Assembly (NCBI GenBank): GCA_012960305.1
Contig: DUBM01000014.1
Span: 434,001-498,000, forward strand
Length of the DNA stretch: 64,000 nt
Direction of reading: 5' to 3'
Origin: Gammaproteobacteria bacterium
GTDB lineage: Bacteria > Pseudomonadota > Gammaproteobacteria > Pseudomonadales > Pseudohongiellaceae
The translations under genes and the position numbers were made by a program. Each line of letters starts with the position of its first letter. Within the stretch, counting starts at the first letter, position 1. Positions 38,070 to 47,667 of the stretch are shown in pieces. The notes beneath the pieces were generated by a model. It was not told where the DNA came from and ran no database searches. It saw nothing but the letters and a program-made list of their open reading frames with translations.

Positions 38070-39815
38070 TTACCAGTTCTTCGGCTCTTCTTTTTTCGTC
38101 ACTAGTATATCTTCAAGTATAAGAAACTTTAAGTCTGTCCCCATAAACATGGAGAGTGCGTCCGCTGGCGTGCAAACAAGAGCCTCTCCTGGCCGACACA
38201 AGGCGGTATTGATCAACAAACCGTGACCTGATAATTTTTGGAAGCACTTTAGTAGGCCATATAGATCGGGATTATTCTCTTGTTTTACGACCTGTGCGCG
38301 TGTAGATCCATCAATATACCTTAAGGCCGGGTAATCTTCTTTGGCCTTGTTACTCAACAAAGAAGAAATACTCATATACTCATCTTCCTGTTGTTCAACA
38401 ATTCCATCGGCTACGCTGTCGAGCATACAGGGAGAGAAAGGCCTCCAACTCTCACGAAATTTAACTTGCTGATTCAGAGCCTCTCCGATATTCGGAATAG
38501 TGGGATTCGCCAGAATAGATCGATTTCCTAAAGCTCGGGGACCAAACTCCATTCGGCCTCGAAAACAAGCCACAATTTCGCCCCGCTGTAGCAACTCCGC
38601 TGCTTTTTGTTGAGGATTATCGAGAAGTTCCCATTGCGGTTTCTCTCGATGCACTTTGCAAGCACCAACGCAATCATCCATAGAGTAAGAAGGCCCTAAA
38701 AACATATTATTCGGAGATTTTATTGCAGCCCCCGTTTTTCGAATAGCATAAGCTGCAGCACCTATTGCAGTTCCAGAGTCACTACAAGCTGGTGATACAA
38801 TCAATTCCTTAACCATCTCCATAGATGCAAGGCGCCGATTGAGCCGAATATTCATCGACCCGGTGCCGGCAACAGCCAAGCGACCTGACTCCTTCAAGAC
38901 ATCAGAGAGATAGTGCTCTATCAATCCTTCCGCAATATCCTCATAAAGTTTTTGAATCGCTGCTGCGTAATGTACGTAGGGGTCATCGACAAGATTCCCG
39001 ACCCGGCGCGGCCCCAACATGTCGACTAATTTCTTGCTGAAATAGTGACCTTTAGATTTTGCCTTATATCTTCTAAGTCCAACGGTACCGATCAGTTGGT
39101 TATTAACCTTGAAATTTTTACCGGTAAAGTGCGCCAGAGAACTCAAGTCGTATTTCTCTGGATCACCGAATGGAGCTATACCCATTACTTTGAATTCACC
39201 ATCAAGAATTTCAAATCCAAGATAATCTGTTAACGCTGCATACATGCCGCAAAGAGAATCAGGATTATAAAATTCCTTTATGCGTACAATTTTTCCTTTG
39301 TGCCCGTAACCAAGAAAGATCGTAGAATATTCCCCTTTCGAATCCAAACAGAAGATTGCTGTCTTTTGATCAGTTTCATTTAAGTGATAGCAACTGCTCG
39401 CATGGGCTAACTGATGCTGAACAGGAACTAACTCGATACTTTGTAGAGGAATGTTGAGTTTTTGAAGTAAGCTGTTTAATTCATGGATGTAACGGCGGTA
39501 ACGACGATTGCCATTAAACAAGCTATCGATGCTGCGATCTGGAGCGTACCAGTGGCGATAAGCGTAATGCCAGCGGGCTTTGCTAAATAAAGAGATAGGC
39601 GCGTAAGGAATTGCAACACGATTGACTTGGGAGGGTGATACACCGGCAATTTGCATGCAATGACGTGCTGAAAGATAAGCTTGCTCTTCTTTTGCGTGCT
39701 TCCTCCGCAACAGCCTCTCTTCTTCAACAGCGGCCACCAACTCATTGTCAATAAACAAAGCTGCTGAAGGATCATGTCCTATCGCGCCTGCAAGTCCAAG
39801 AGTGATCGTAGCCAT
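38070..39815 (-). CDS. Carbamoyltransferase (NodU/CmcH type), probable LPS core carbamoylation
   Basis: Transfers a carbamoyl group from carbamoyl phosphate via carbamoyl-AMP. The conserved start is ITLGLAGAIGHDPSAALF at the internal ATG (39815); the ORF track begins 9 codons earlier. The TobZ/CmcH-type N-terminal domain has VEEERLLRRKHAKE and VQHQLAHASSCYH, whose His residues bind metal. The C-terminal domain has GRMEFGPRALGNRSILANP and LINTALCRPGEALVCTP, typical of the YrdC-like half. Its place after waaP and the tandem kinase matches the Pseudomonas gene for core heptose 7-O-carbamoylation, as far as I recall. It is 4 bases after the tandem kinase stop. Confidence 0.86.
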   Translation of the reverse strand: MATITLGLAGAIGHDPSAALFIDNELVAAVEEERLLRRKHAKEEQAYLSARHCMQIAGVSPSQVNRVAIPYAPISLFSKARWHYAYRHWYAPDRSIDSLFNGNRRYRRYIHELNSLLQKLNIPLQSIELVPVQHQLAHASSCYHLNETDQKTAIFCLDSKGEYSTIFLGYGHKGKIVRIKEFYNPDSLCGMYAALTDYLGFEILDGEFKVMGIAPFGDPEKYDLSSLAHFTGKNFKVNNQLIGTVGLRRYKAKSKGHYFSKKLVDMLGPRRVGNLVDDPYVHYAAAIQKLYEDIAEGLIEHYLSDVLKESGRLAVAGTGSMNIRLNRRLASMEMVKELIVSPACSDSGTAIGAAAYAIRKTGAAIKSPNNMFLGPSYSMDDCVGACKVHREKPQWELLDNPQQKAAELLQRGEIVACFRGRMEFGPRALGNRSILANPTIPNIGEALNQQVKFRESWRPFSPCMLDSVADGIVEQQEDEYMSISSLLSNKAKEDYPALRYIDGSTRAQVVKQENNPDLYGLLKCFQKLSGHGLLINTALCRPGEALVCTPADALSMFMGTDLKFLILEDILVTKKEEPKNW

Positions 39816-39819
39816 ATGA

Positions 39820-41274
39820 TTAGCCGGATGGTGAAGTATCAATATCTACAAATAACCGATTTACTAATGGTTCTAATTTGCTCCCAATCCAGTTTTTCCT
39901 AAATCGCACCATATCCCTGGAAAATAGAACCATGAACTTCTGTCTAGATTTATGCCGTTGCATCGCATCGAGATCGAGCACATAGAGTTTGCCTCCAGAA
40001 TAAATAAAATTTGAAGCTTTCATATCTCCATGATTTATCTGGTACTTTTTCATGATCTGAAAAACGTCTGTGAATTCTTGCAGAATTTTCTCAGCCTCGG
40101 GGCTTTCAGCGCTATCTTGCAGTTGCTCCAATACCGTGTTGCCTTCTATTTTTTCGCAAAGAATATAGGCTCTACTTCTGAAAACCCACAAGAATCGCTC
40201 CTCCATGAAGAGAAAAGCATGAGGTGTTGCCAAACCCAACATCTCCAACATTGCGGCATTGCGCCACGAATAGTGCGCTCGGCTAGGTTGAAGACTGCGT
40301 TTGAGTCCATGCCAGAATCCCTTGATGTTATAGCGCTTGAGCATAAATTCCTTGTTGTTAATACGTACCGATGCAACGGTAGAGGTATTCCCTTTTTTGA
40401 CCAATTGTCCTTCATCGATATATTCGTTTGGCTTGTTAATGAAGGACTCGATTTCTTCAGAATGAATAGATCGGTTATAAATGACGAATCTATTTCCATT
40501 CTGGACACACCGATTTGCAGTAGTGGAACGATAGAGCTTACGTTCATAATGGTCGAGTCGGGTAACACGAGCGTCGGTAACCTTCTCTTTAAGTGAAGCA
40601 ATATCAAGCTGCACACTTAGATCTGAGTTGCTTTGGTAATGCTCAACTGCTTGTTCGAGATGGTCGTCTGTAGCTATTGGAAACTGTGCAAAGAACATTG
40701 CCAGGTTTTTCATCCGAGTACGCTCATCCAAAACACCCATGGTTGATTCTATTTCACTGCCATCTAGTAAATATATACAGCCATCAGACATCATAAAATT
40801 ATCTAAATGTATGTCTTCTTGCCATACCCCGGCACGATGACATTCTGCGATTTTGCTTGTTGCTGTCTGCAATATATCTAATTGTTCAGCGTCTGTGCTT
40901 GCCTTATCAAACATTGCTGCAAGGCTAGCTCCACGCTGAAGGTAATCAATAATCAACACACCTGCAGCAATATCAGTGGTAGTTGTTTGATGAATTATGT
41001 CCGGAGTTTGGATTGAGGATTGTCTAAGTAAATTGACACCTTTGATATCCTTTAATAGATTACGTTTCCAATGCCCAGGCTGGAAAAATAATTTTAGAAT
41101 TACGAGCTCGTCTTTCCACCGGGTAACAGCAACTAAGCGCTTTCCGGGAACAATTCGGAGGATGGTTTCAATCTTTAACTCTATTCCACCCTGATCTTTT
41201 GCGATACTAAGACGAAATGGGGTTGGAATGTGGCGGCCCATTGCGATTAGATTCGTACAGGTAAAAAGATTCAT
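39820..41274 (-). CDS. Tandem LPS kinase-fold protein (WaaP/Kdo kinase-like)
   Basis: A 484-residue protein with two kinase-like halves. In the N-terminal half the catalytic-loop equivalent is VWQEDIHLDNFMM and the DFG-like segment is YLLDGSEIE. In the C-terminal half the equivalents are QINHGDMKASNFIY and LYVLDLDAMQR, with an N-lobe Lys in KEFMLKRYNIKGF. Each half is about the size of WaaP. Residues that bind magnesium are present in both, though the first half has a noncanonical Asp-Gly-Ser. The gene is between waaP and the carbamoyltransferase, the place where Pseudomonas carries further core kinases. It probably phosphorylates LPS core sugars; one half may be regulatory. Confidence 0.75.
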   Translation of the reverse strand: MNLFTCTNLIAMGRHIPTPFRLSIAKDQGGIELKIETILRIVPGKRLVAVTRWKDELVILKLFFQPGHWKRNLLKDIKGVNLLRQSSIQTPDIIHQTTTTDIAAGVLIIDYLQRGASLAAMFDKASTDAEQLDILQTATSKIAECHRAGVWQEDIHLDNFMMSDGCIYLLDGSEIESTMGVLDERTRMKNLAMFFAQFPIATDDHLEQAVEHYQSNSDLSVQLDIASLKEKVTDARVTRLDHYERKLYRSTTANRCVQNGNRFVIYNRSIHSEEIESFINKPNEYIDEGQLVKKGNTSTVASVRINNKEFMLKRYNIKGFWHGLKRSLQPSRAHYSWRNAAMLEMLGLATPHAFLFMEERFLWVFRSRAYILCEKIEGNTVLEQLQDSAESPEAEKILQEFTDVFQIMKKYQINHGDMKASNFIYSGGKLYVLDLDAMQRHKSRQKFMVLFSRDMVRFRKNWIGSKLEPLVNRLFVDIDTSPSG

Positions 41275-41279
41275 CTCAC

Positions 41280-42068
41280 TTAACTCGAAGGTCCTAATTT
41301 TTGATACATTGCATTAGCTCTTTTCTGGACTGACAACCAAAAGCGATTCCTTGTTACTAGACATTCACGCAGACTCGTCTGATCATAATGCTGCATAAAA
41401 CGAAACAAATCTCGTTGAGTCAACCCTATATCCATTGCTGAATAGTATAGCCCAGACACATCTTTAATCATCCAGCGCGGGGCCAAATTCTTCTTGATAA
41501 GCGCTCGATGGAGATCTATCAGCGATAGTTTCAAACTTTCTTCTTGATCGTGTCGAAGAAAATGACACAAATAAAAATCTCTGTGACAAATTCCATTGGC
41601 ATGCAATTTACGAGCAATGGTGGCAACCGCGATAACTAGTTCTAGCTTCATTCTAAATTGTGGCTTTTCCACTGGCCAAGTCTTGCAAACATCTTCCAAG
41701 CTTGATGTCTGGATCAGATCTTCAGTGACAATAAATGAACTCCGGTTTGCAGGGTTCCAACCACGTTCAGCAAATGCGACTGCTGTCATTGTGGCTAACC
41801 CTAATTCTTTCAAGCAATTAATTGCCCGCCACTCATTGCGAGCTCCCAACACCGGCATACGAAATTGGACTAAGTTCTTAAATATTTCTAACCAACCAAC
41901 ACCAGAATGAACCTTTGCAAAAAAACTTTTACCACCGAGATCAAATTGAAAGGTCTTACGCCCCGCTACATAGCGATAGATTCTTCCTTCGATTGCAGAC
42001 ACTGCCGCAAACGGATCCTTTCCCAGCCAATTCTTTTTGAATTCGTTATTGAGATAAAGCTTATTCAT
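41280..42068 (-). CDS. waaP: LPS core heptose I kinase
   Basis: Phosphorylates the first core heptose, important for outer-membrane stability. The 262-residue protein has the WaaP hallmarks: an N-terminal FQFDLGGKSFFAKVHSGVGW with the ATP-binding Lys, the loop GICHRDFYLCHFL with HRD, and the motif LSLIDLHRALIK. The length is normal for the family (about 265). It overlaps the waaG stop by one base and is followed six bases later by the tandem kinase, so translation is coupled. The whole waaF-to-carbamoyltransferase row is in one direction. Confidence 0.92.
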   Translation of the reverse strand: MNKLYLNNEFKKNWLGKDPFAAVSAIEGRIYRYVAGRKTFQFDLGGKSFFAKVHSGVGWLEIFKNLVQFRMPVLGARNEWRAINCLKELGLATMTAVAFAERGWNPANRSSFIVTEDLIQTSSLEDVCKTWPVEKPQFRMKLELVIAVATIARKLHANGICHRDFYLCHFLRHDQEESLKLSLIDLHRALIKKNLAPRWMIKDVSGLYYSAMDIGLTQRDLFRFMQHYDQTSLRECLVTRNRFWLSVQKRANAMYQKLGPSS

Positions 42069-43228
42069 TACAACTCACTGCCTTGGATAGAAGGTTCTGC
42101 TTGGCTTTGAGTGCGAATTAGCTGCTCGATGAAATTTGTTGCATCCTCGGGAAGCGCAAAGAGTTTTTCGTTCTCTCCGTATTTACGACCGTTCTGAGAC
42201 CAACTCGCTGAGTCCAGGTTTTGCAACATACTGGAAAGTTTTTGATTAAGATCTTCTTGATCGAACGGCTCACCACACACCTCTCCAGATCCCGCCTCCT
42301 CAATATGGAATGAATAACCACAGGTAGCCGTTGTCAGAACCGGCAATCCCGCAATAGTTGCCTCCAACAACACGTACCCGGCGCTCTCCATATAGGCAGG
42401 ATGCAATAGCAGGTCAGCACCAGCAAGAAATCTAGGAATATCGTTCCGGCCAAGTAATATCGAAAAGCGATCATCGACGTTTAGCTGTTTCGCCAGCTTC
42501 AGATAACGATCTGGTTTGTCCTGTCCAATCAGCAGAAAGCGCGAACTATTACGGATAGAATCTGGCAGAGAAGCGAATGCTTTCAGGGAGCGATCAACAC
42601 CTTTCACTTTAAAGCCTGAACCGATCTGTAGAATTAAGTGCTCATTCTCAGCGAGATCAAACTCCTCTCGAAACTGTTTCCGCGTGGCATCATTTTCTGA
42701 ATTTGGTATACGATCGCGATCAATCCCTGGTGGAACTAAGTGCAGCCTTGCGCCACAATTGGCGTAGTGGGCCGAAAACGCAGTGCGCTGTTGTGGAGAA
42801 AGGATCATTACTTCCGTTCGACTAACATCTCCAAATACTTCTTCTTCATATTTTTTAAAATGCCTGTACCTGCTGGTGTAACGATAATAAAAGCTACGCT
42901 GGTTTTCTGCTTTATCTGCAAAACAAGGATCAGCCGCAAAGTAGAGATCGAGCAGCGGCATTTTGTTAAAACCAATGGTCAGTTGAGTAGGCCGCTTTTT
43001 CAACGCAATAGCGACCCATTCTGTGAATCGTTGATAAAGTTTAATCTTGGTAAATGCCTGCACGGGAGCTTTGAAGAGGTTAACCCCCTCAGGAATACCT
43101 CCTTGCCAATGAATCGTATAAACATCGATTTCATGACCACGCTTAAGACACTCAGAAACAATTCGATGAAAGTCTCTCTGCTGACCCCCGTAAGGAAAAT
43201 AAGAATAAATGAGAAAACTCAATTTCAT
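42068..43228 (-). CDS. waaG: LPS core glucosyltransferase I (GT4 family)
   Basis: Transfers a sugar (glucose or galactosamine in known members) to heptose II of the inner core. The 386-residue GT-B protein starts KLSFLIYSYFPYGGQQRDF, a WaaG signature. The C-terminal domain has VPPGIDRDRIPNS, ILQIGSGFKVKGVDRSLKA and the nucleotide-sugar-binding EX7E segment ADLLLHPAYMESAGYVLLEA. It follows waaC with 6 bases between and precedes waaP with a one-base overlap. The donor sugar cannot be read from sequence. Confidence 0.92.
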   Translation of the reverse strand: MKLSFLIYSYFPYGGQQRDFHRIVSECLKRGHEIDVYTIHWQGGIPEGVNLFKAPVQAFTKIKLYQRFTEWVAIALKKRPTQLTIGFNKMPLLDLYFAADPCFADKAENQRSFYYRYTSRYRHFKKYEEEVFGDVSRTEVMILSPQQRTAFSAHYANCGARLHLVPPGIDRDRIPNSENDATRKQFREEFDLAENEHLILQIGSGFKVKGVDRSLKAFASLPDSIRNSSRFLLIGQDKPDRYLKLAKQLNVDDRFSILLGRNDIPRFLAGADLLLHPAYMESAGYVLLEATIAGLPVLTTATCGYSFHIEEAGSGEVCGEPFDQEDLNQKLSSMLQNLDSASWSQNGRKYGENEKLFALPEDATNFIEQLIRTQSQAEPSIQGSEL

Positions 43229-43234
43229 GGCCGT

Positions 43235-44296
43235 CTACTGATTTTCTACAAGTTTCTCAAACTGCTGCCATACAGTTTCAGGTTTTTGCGTCGCGAAACA
43301 AGGAGGCGTAACTGCAAAGGATTGATTTCGAAATTCATCGGTAACCCCGGGCCCAAAGTAGCCGCAAATCTTCCTGACACAGGGAGCGCAATTGAGATTT
43401 GAATTAAGATGTAACTGATTTCGTCCAAAAGTACCTGATAGGCCAGGGTCGGTCGGACCATAGAGAGAAACCGCTGGTTTTGCTAAAGCAGCCGCCATAT
43501 GTCCTAGCCCAGTATCAACGGCGATGACACCCTGAGACTGTTGAATATGACTTGCTAACCCCGAAAGAGATTGCTTATCGAGCACAACTACATTGTCATT
43601 ATCAAGACCGATAAAGTTCGCTCGCTGCCGTTCGATTGAGTTTCCCCAGGGAAGATTAACTCTATAGCCTGCTTTAGTTGCAATATGTGCGAGATGGCGC
43701 CAATAATACTCAGGCCAATGTTTTGTGTCCCACGTAGTGCCATGGAGAAAAACTACAGATTTTTGATCACTGGATTCAATTTTCCCTTTGATTCGACTTA
43801 CGTCAATTCCATAATCAATATGATCTTTGTCATATTCATAGCTCAATGCTCTGGCAAATAGCTGTCTGATTCTATCAACAGCATGCACCGTCCATGGGAC
43901 TGAATAAACTTTGTTATAAAAGAGTGTCGCCATAGGCTCCCGGATTGTTCGATTACTTAGACCAATTGTTAATCCTTTGGATAAGCGACTAACCATTCCG
44001 CTTTTGATCAAGCCCTGAGCGTCTATCACCAGATCATAGTGGACCCCCTGCAGAGAACGTTTGAAAGACCTAAATTCATGATTCAGATAGGTTTTTACAA
44101 TATTTCTTCGCCACCGGCGAATTGCAATGGGAATTACATTTTCTACCGCAGGATGCCAACTGGGCACTTCAACAAAATTTTCTTCAACGACCCAGTCAAA
44201 TACCAAATTTCTATGTGCGCGCTGTGCATCAGTTACAGCTGGCAGGGTATGAATGATGTCTCCTAGTGAAGACACTTTAACAATGAGCACTCGCAA
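43235..44296 (-). CDS. waaC: LPS heptosyltransferase I
   Basis: Adds the first heptose to Kdo. The 353-residue GT9 protein starts MRVLIVKVSSLGDIIHTLPA, the family signature. The C-terminal half has VVFLHGTTWDTKHWP and the ADP-heptose-binding AVDTGLGHMAAALAKPAVSLYGPTDP. The end contains CAPCVRKICGY and PPCF, which resemble the Cys-rich end of the family. It lies 37 bases after waaF on the same strand and is followed by waaG. No abnormal features. Confidence 0.95.
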   Translation of the reverse strand: MRVLIVKVSSLGDIIHTLPAVTDAQRAHRNLVFDWVVEENFVEVPSWHPAVENVIPIAIRRWRRNIVKTYLNHEFRSFKRSLQGVHYDLVIDAQGLIKSGMVSRLSKGLTIGLSNRTIREPMATLFYNKVYSVPWTVHAVDRIRQLFARALSYEYDKDHIDYGIDVSRIKGKIESSDQKSVVFLHGTTWDTKHWPEYYWRHLAHIATKAGYRVNLPWGNSIERQRANFIGLDNDNVVVLDKQSLSGLASHIQQSQGVIAVDTGLGHMAAALAKPAVSLYGPTDPGLSGTFGRNQLHLNSNLNCAPCVRKICGYFGPGVTDEFRNQSFAVTPPCFATQKPETVWQQFEKLVENQ

Positions 44297-44333
44297 TTCT
44301 TGTTAATCCTTTAGTTTGAGAAAATCAGCACTA

Positions 44334-45374
44334 CTAAGGCTCTATTAGTCCCCGAGCTGCATCTAGAACACGGCTTGGCTCCAAATCTTTAAGACAGCGG
44401 AGATGGCCATAAGGGCACTCCCGCTTGAAACAGGGACGACATTCAATATCAGTGAACATCAATTTTACCCTGTCTGCTAGCGGAGGGGTAAATTCTGGTG
44501 ACGTCGAACCATAAATGGCGATAATTGACTTATCAAGTGCTGCCCCAATGTGCATCAAGCCGGAATCATTTGATATTACAGCATCTGCGACTGACATGAG
44601 ATCAATTGCCTCGGCGAGGCTGGTTTTACCTGTTAAGTCGTTAACCTCACTGGCACTAGCCCTAGGTATAAATTCCAAGAGGTCCTGGGCAGCGGGAGAG
44701 TCATTGGTGGAGCCGAAAACCCATACTCGCCAGCCCTCGGAAATCAACTGTGCACACACCGCTCCATAGTGCTCAACCGGCCACTGCTTCGCCTTGCCAA
44801 ACTCTGCGCCCGGGCATATGGCGACAGTTCGCGGCCCTTTACTCAACCGAAAGCGCTCCAACACTTTATCTACATTCTCATGGTTTATCGAAAGCCTTGG
44901 CCTGGGGATGTTCTCTGGGGGGTTTTTAGAAACTGGATGAGCGAGACCAACAAAACGATCTACCATTCTCGGAAAAGCTTGTTTGTCGAGAGCGCGACAA
45001 TCTGTTAATAGCAGATTACGCCACTCCCCTCGCCAAGCGGTTCGATTACGGATTTTTGCATGATAGGGGATCAATGCCGACTTTAAGGAATTAGGCAGAA
45101 CAATCGAAGAGGTAAATCCGCTCGAGCGGAGCGATTTACCGATTGCCCGGCGTTCGGCCCATTTCAATTCTCCATGGGCTATGGAAATATCGATACCCTC
45201 ATCAACTTCGGGCATACGATCCAATAGGGGCCTGGTCCAGGGTGGTGCTATCACAGAAATTGAGCTGTTAGGGTTTTGCTGCTTTAACGATATAAAGAGA
45301 GATTGAGCCATCACCATGTCACCCACCCATGATGGCCCTACTATCAGAACCTTTTCATTTTTTTGTTTGTTCAT
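44334..45374 (-). CDS. waaF: LPS heptosyltransferase II
   Basis: Adds the second heptose of the inner core. From the internal ATG at 45374 the protein is 346 residues and starts NEKVLIVGPSWVGDMVMAQSL; the ORF track begins 14 codons earlier, upstream of any conserved sequence. The C-terminal half has VAICPGAEFGKAKQWP, VFGSTNDSPAAQDL and AVISNDSGLMHIGAALDKSIIAIYGST, all WaaF landmarks. The end has CRPCFKRECPYGHLRC. It begins the waaF-waaC-waaG-waaP row and comes 44 bases after the stop of the M48 gene, so readthrough from the upstream operon is possible. Confidence 0.95.
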   Translation of the reverse strand: MNKQKNEKVLIVGPSWVGDMVMAQSLFISLKQQNPNSSISVIAPPWTRPLLDRMPEVDEGIDISIAHGELKWAERRAIGKSLRSSGFTSSIVLPNSLKSALIPYHAKIRNRTAWRGEWRNLLLTDCRALDKQAFPRMVDRFVGLAHPVSKNPPENIPRPRLSINHENVDKVLERFRLSKGPRTVAICPGAEFGKAKQWPVEHYGAVCAQLISEGWRVWVFGSTNDSPAAQDLLEFIPRASASEVNDLTGKTSLAEAIDLMSVADAVISNDSGLMHIGAALDKSIIAIYGSTSPEFTPPLADRVKLMFTDIECRPCFKRECPYGHLRCLKDLEPSRVLDAARGLIEP

Positions 45375-45418
45375 AGTGTAAGTGGGCAAATGCCTGCCGA
45401 ATTCAGTTCGAGGCAACT

Positions 45419-46924
45419 TTACTCAATTAGCTTAATCCAGTCGCCTTCATCAGGACTCCCGGAAGGATAGTAGCCATTCAGCAAGCGTAGCGTTTCTTCT
45501 GGGTAATTCACAATCTTGCTGGTCTTGGCTACCACCGCAAAATCAAAAAATTCGCTAGCTTGAACATATTTCAATTTTAATTCTGAGCCAGAATGGGTCT
45601 CGCCATTCTGTATCGCTCTGAAAGATCGAATAGAATCTAAAAGTAAGGCGTCTATATCATCTTTTATATTTGTATTATCTATCTCGCCACGGATTATAAA
45701 AACTCGCGGCCCATAATAAATAGCAGCGACTCGCTCAGTTTTACCCGTTTCAGGATTAACCGCAGTTCCGGTATGGCCAATCAGTCGGAACTGTTCTAAT
45801 CGCTCGGACTTCTGCAGGCTGGGGATTCCCATATTATCTCTAATAAAGATACGTGGCTCTATATTGTCTTGAAGTCGCTGAACCTCGACTTTTATTCGGC
45901 CAACACCTACAGATGCAGCCGCAACGGTTGTAGTGGTTTCAGACAATTCCCATTCATCTGGGAATACCAATGTATAATCAAGTAACGGCTGATAATATCG
46001 ATTGCGTGTCTCTTGAGTTTGCGAGCCTGCACTCGCTCCAACAATCAGGCCGTTCATATTAGTTCTAAATTTTCGGTTATCTGTTTCAGTAATCTGAATT
46101 TCTTCTAATTCTCCAACTGCTGCTATTGCTTCTTGAAGACGGGTATCATTGCGCGGATGCGTTGCAAACAAGCCATGATAACTTTGCGCACCATTAGAAA
46201 TACGCCGATTAAAATCTTCCTGGTTTTTAAGCACCGTTACGACTTGGATTACAGCTTGTGGGTCGTAACCAGCACTCACTAAATATTCTGCGCCGAGACT
46301 ATCAGCTTCTAACTCATGCTCACGACCAAAACCGCTTAAGCCAGTTTGTGCCCAGATTGAAGCCACTTCACTTATCTGAGACCCAACGTAGCCACTCCCG
46401 GTTGCCACAGCCGTAACAAAACCGCCCACACTCGCAGCGCCTCGAGCCAGAGCCCCTCTCGCTTGTTGCTGCACAGCATGGCGAGCGGTAATGTGGCCAA
46501 TCTCATGGGCAAGTACCGCTGCTAATTCGGCCTCCGAATTCATAAAAGTCAACAACCCGCGGTTTACATAAACGTAGCCGCCCGGCAACGCGAAAGCATT
46601 AATATCGGGGCTATCAATGATATGAAATTGATATTCAAGATTAGGCCGATGGCTTACATTCGCTACCTTCTCGCCTACTTCTCTTACATATTGCAAAAGC
46701 TCCTCGTCTTCAAATAAACGCTGGCTGCTGAGTACTTTCTCGTGTTCTTCCAGCCCAATTTCTTTCTCTTTATTCTCTGTCATGAGAACAAGATTGGGAC
46801 CACCAGTGGCAGGATTTATCGCACAGGAATTAAGAATCGGTAGGCCTAAGAGAAGTAAACCAAATAAAATATTTTTCATGTTAAGTATTGAGTTTAGATT
46901 TTTAATTAAGTCGAGTATTTTCAT
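45419..46924 (-). CDS. M48 family metalloprotease lipoprotein
   Basis: About 501 residues from the ATG at 46924, which follows AGGTGG; the ORF track begins 5 codons earlier and another ATG at 46879 gives a tidy signal peptide (MKNILFGLLLLGLPILNSC). The lipobox LNSC predicts a lipoprotein. The protease domain shows the zinc motif AAVLAHEIGHITARHAVQ and the third ligand in HELEADSLGAEYL, as in BepA/LoiP-type periplasmic proteases. The C-terminal ~200 residues (from about TRNRYYQPLLDYTLVFPDEW) form a second domain without a family I can name. Last gene of the 60.8-45.4 kb run. A role in quality control of outer-membrane or machine components is inference. Confidence 0.87.
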   Translation of the reverse strand: MKILDLIKNLNSILNMKNILFGLLLLGLPILNSCAINPATGGPNLVLMTENKEKEIGLEEHEKVLSSQRLFEDEELLQYVREVGEKVANVSHRPNLEYQFHIIDSPDINAFALPGGYVYVNRGLLTFMNSEAELAAVLAHEIGHITARHAVQQQARGALARGAASVGGFVTAVATGSGYVGSQISEVASIWAQTGLSGFGREHELEADSLGAEYLVSAGYDPQAVIQVVTVLKNQEDFNRRISNGAQSYHGLFATHPRNDTRLQEAIAAVGELEEIQITETDNRKFRTNMNGLIVGASAGSQTQETRNRYYQPLLDYTLVFPDEWELSETTTTVAAASVGVGRIKVEVQRLQDNIEPRIFIRDNMGIPSLQKSERLEQFRLIGHTGTAVNPETGKTERVAAIYYGPRVFIIRGEIDNTNIKDDIDALLLDSIRSFRAIQNGETHSGSELKLKYVQASEFFDFAVVAKTSKIVNYPEETLRLLNGYYPSGSPDEGDWIKLIE

Positions 46925-46964
46925 GGTTCCACCTGTCATTCTTTACGGATCGCCAAATTCTTAT

Positions 46965-47642
46965 TCAGTTACCAATTAAAAATTCTTTGAGTTGTGTGGC
47001 CAAACGACTACATGCGTTGGCTTCTACCCGAGCAATTAGCGGAATAGGTACAAAAAATGCGGGGATATATGATTGACCGGTAGCATCAGCATTTATTGTG
47101 CCGACTGAAGTTAATTCACCCACATCCCAAATTCTAGCGTCAAAGTTTGAGTCATCTTCCCAAGTACCAAAACCAAAGCAACCACCTCCGCCAGGGCCGA
47201 TTGCGCAGGTTAAGCTTCCCGACCGACCTGATTGTACGGTCGAACCATCAACCCACACGATATAACGTATACCGAAATCATTCATCTTTTCAGCGATAAC
47301 ATCTTCTGCCATCAACCTTTCTAAATCTTGTGTGCGCAGGGGAGCAGTTCGGGGCTCAAACCACGGAAACATCGCGTCGACAAATTCCTGCTCAGGCACT
47401 ACATTAATCGCGTTCTCCCCGCGATTCATTCCCTCGCCGACACAACTGATGAATTCAGAGCGAGTTTCATAATCACTAGCCTGTCGTCTACCAAGAATTA
47501 CAACGGACTCATCACTCTCAATGCCTGTTTCGCCCTGGCGAAATTCATCAACAGTTGTGCTGGTACAGGAGACAAACAACGTCAACAAAATTGAAGCTGA
47601 CAGTAGTCGAGTATGTTTCATAATTAAAAGATAGAGCTTCAT
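46965..47642 (-). CDS. Putative lipoprotein, family unknown
   Basis: A 225-residue protein starting at an ATG preceded by GAGG. The N-terminus has a signal peptide with a lipobox (LLTLFVSCTS). The mature part contains SDESVVILGRRQASDY, AEKMNDFGIRYIVWVDG, a Cys- and Gly-rich stretch (SLTCAIGPGGGGCFGFG) and DARIWDVGELTSVG. Short beta-rich segments are likely. I do not recognise the family; the ILG and YIVWVDG segments recall lipoproteins that sense or present a binding site in the envelope. Comes 25 bases after the preceding gene and 40 bases before the M48 gene, inside the long operon. Confidence 0.65.
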   Translation of the reverse strand: MKLYLLIMKHTRLLSASILLTLFVSCTSTTVDEFRQGETGIESDESVVILGRRQASDYETRSEFISCVGEGMNRGENAINVVPEQEFVDAMFPWFEPRTAPLRTQDLERLMAEDVIAEKMNDFGIRYIVWVDGSTVQSGRSGSLTCAIGPGGGGCFGFGTWEDDSNFDARIWDVGELTSVGTINADATGQSYIPAFFVPIPLIARVEANACSRLATQLKEFLIGN

Positions 47643-47667
47643 ACAAACCTCGGCATAGCGCTTTGAT

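Noticed and set aside
40030-40616. ORFs of 188 and 156 residues
   Set aside because: Shadows of the tandem kinase gene, which has kinase motifs in its own frame.
42740-43402. 220-residue plus-strand ORF
   Set aside because: It lies antisense across waaG and waaC, both well supported.
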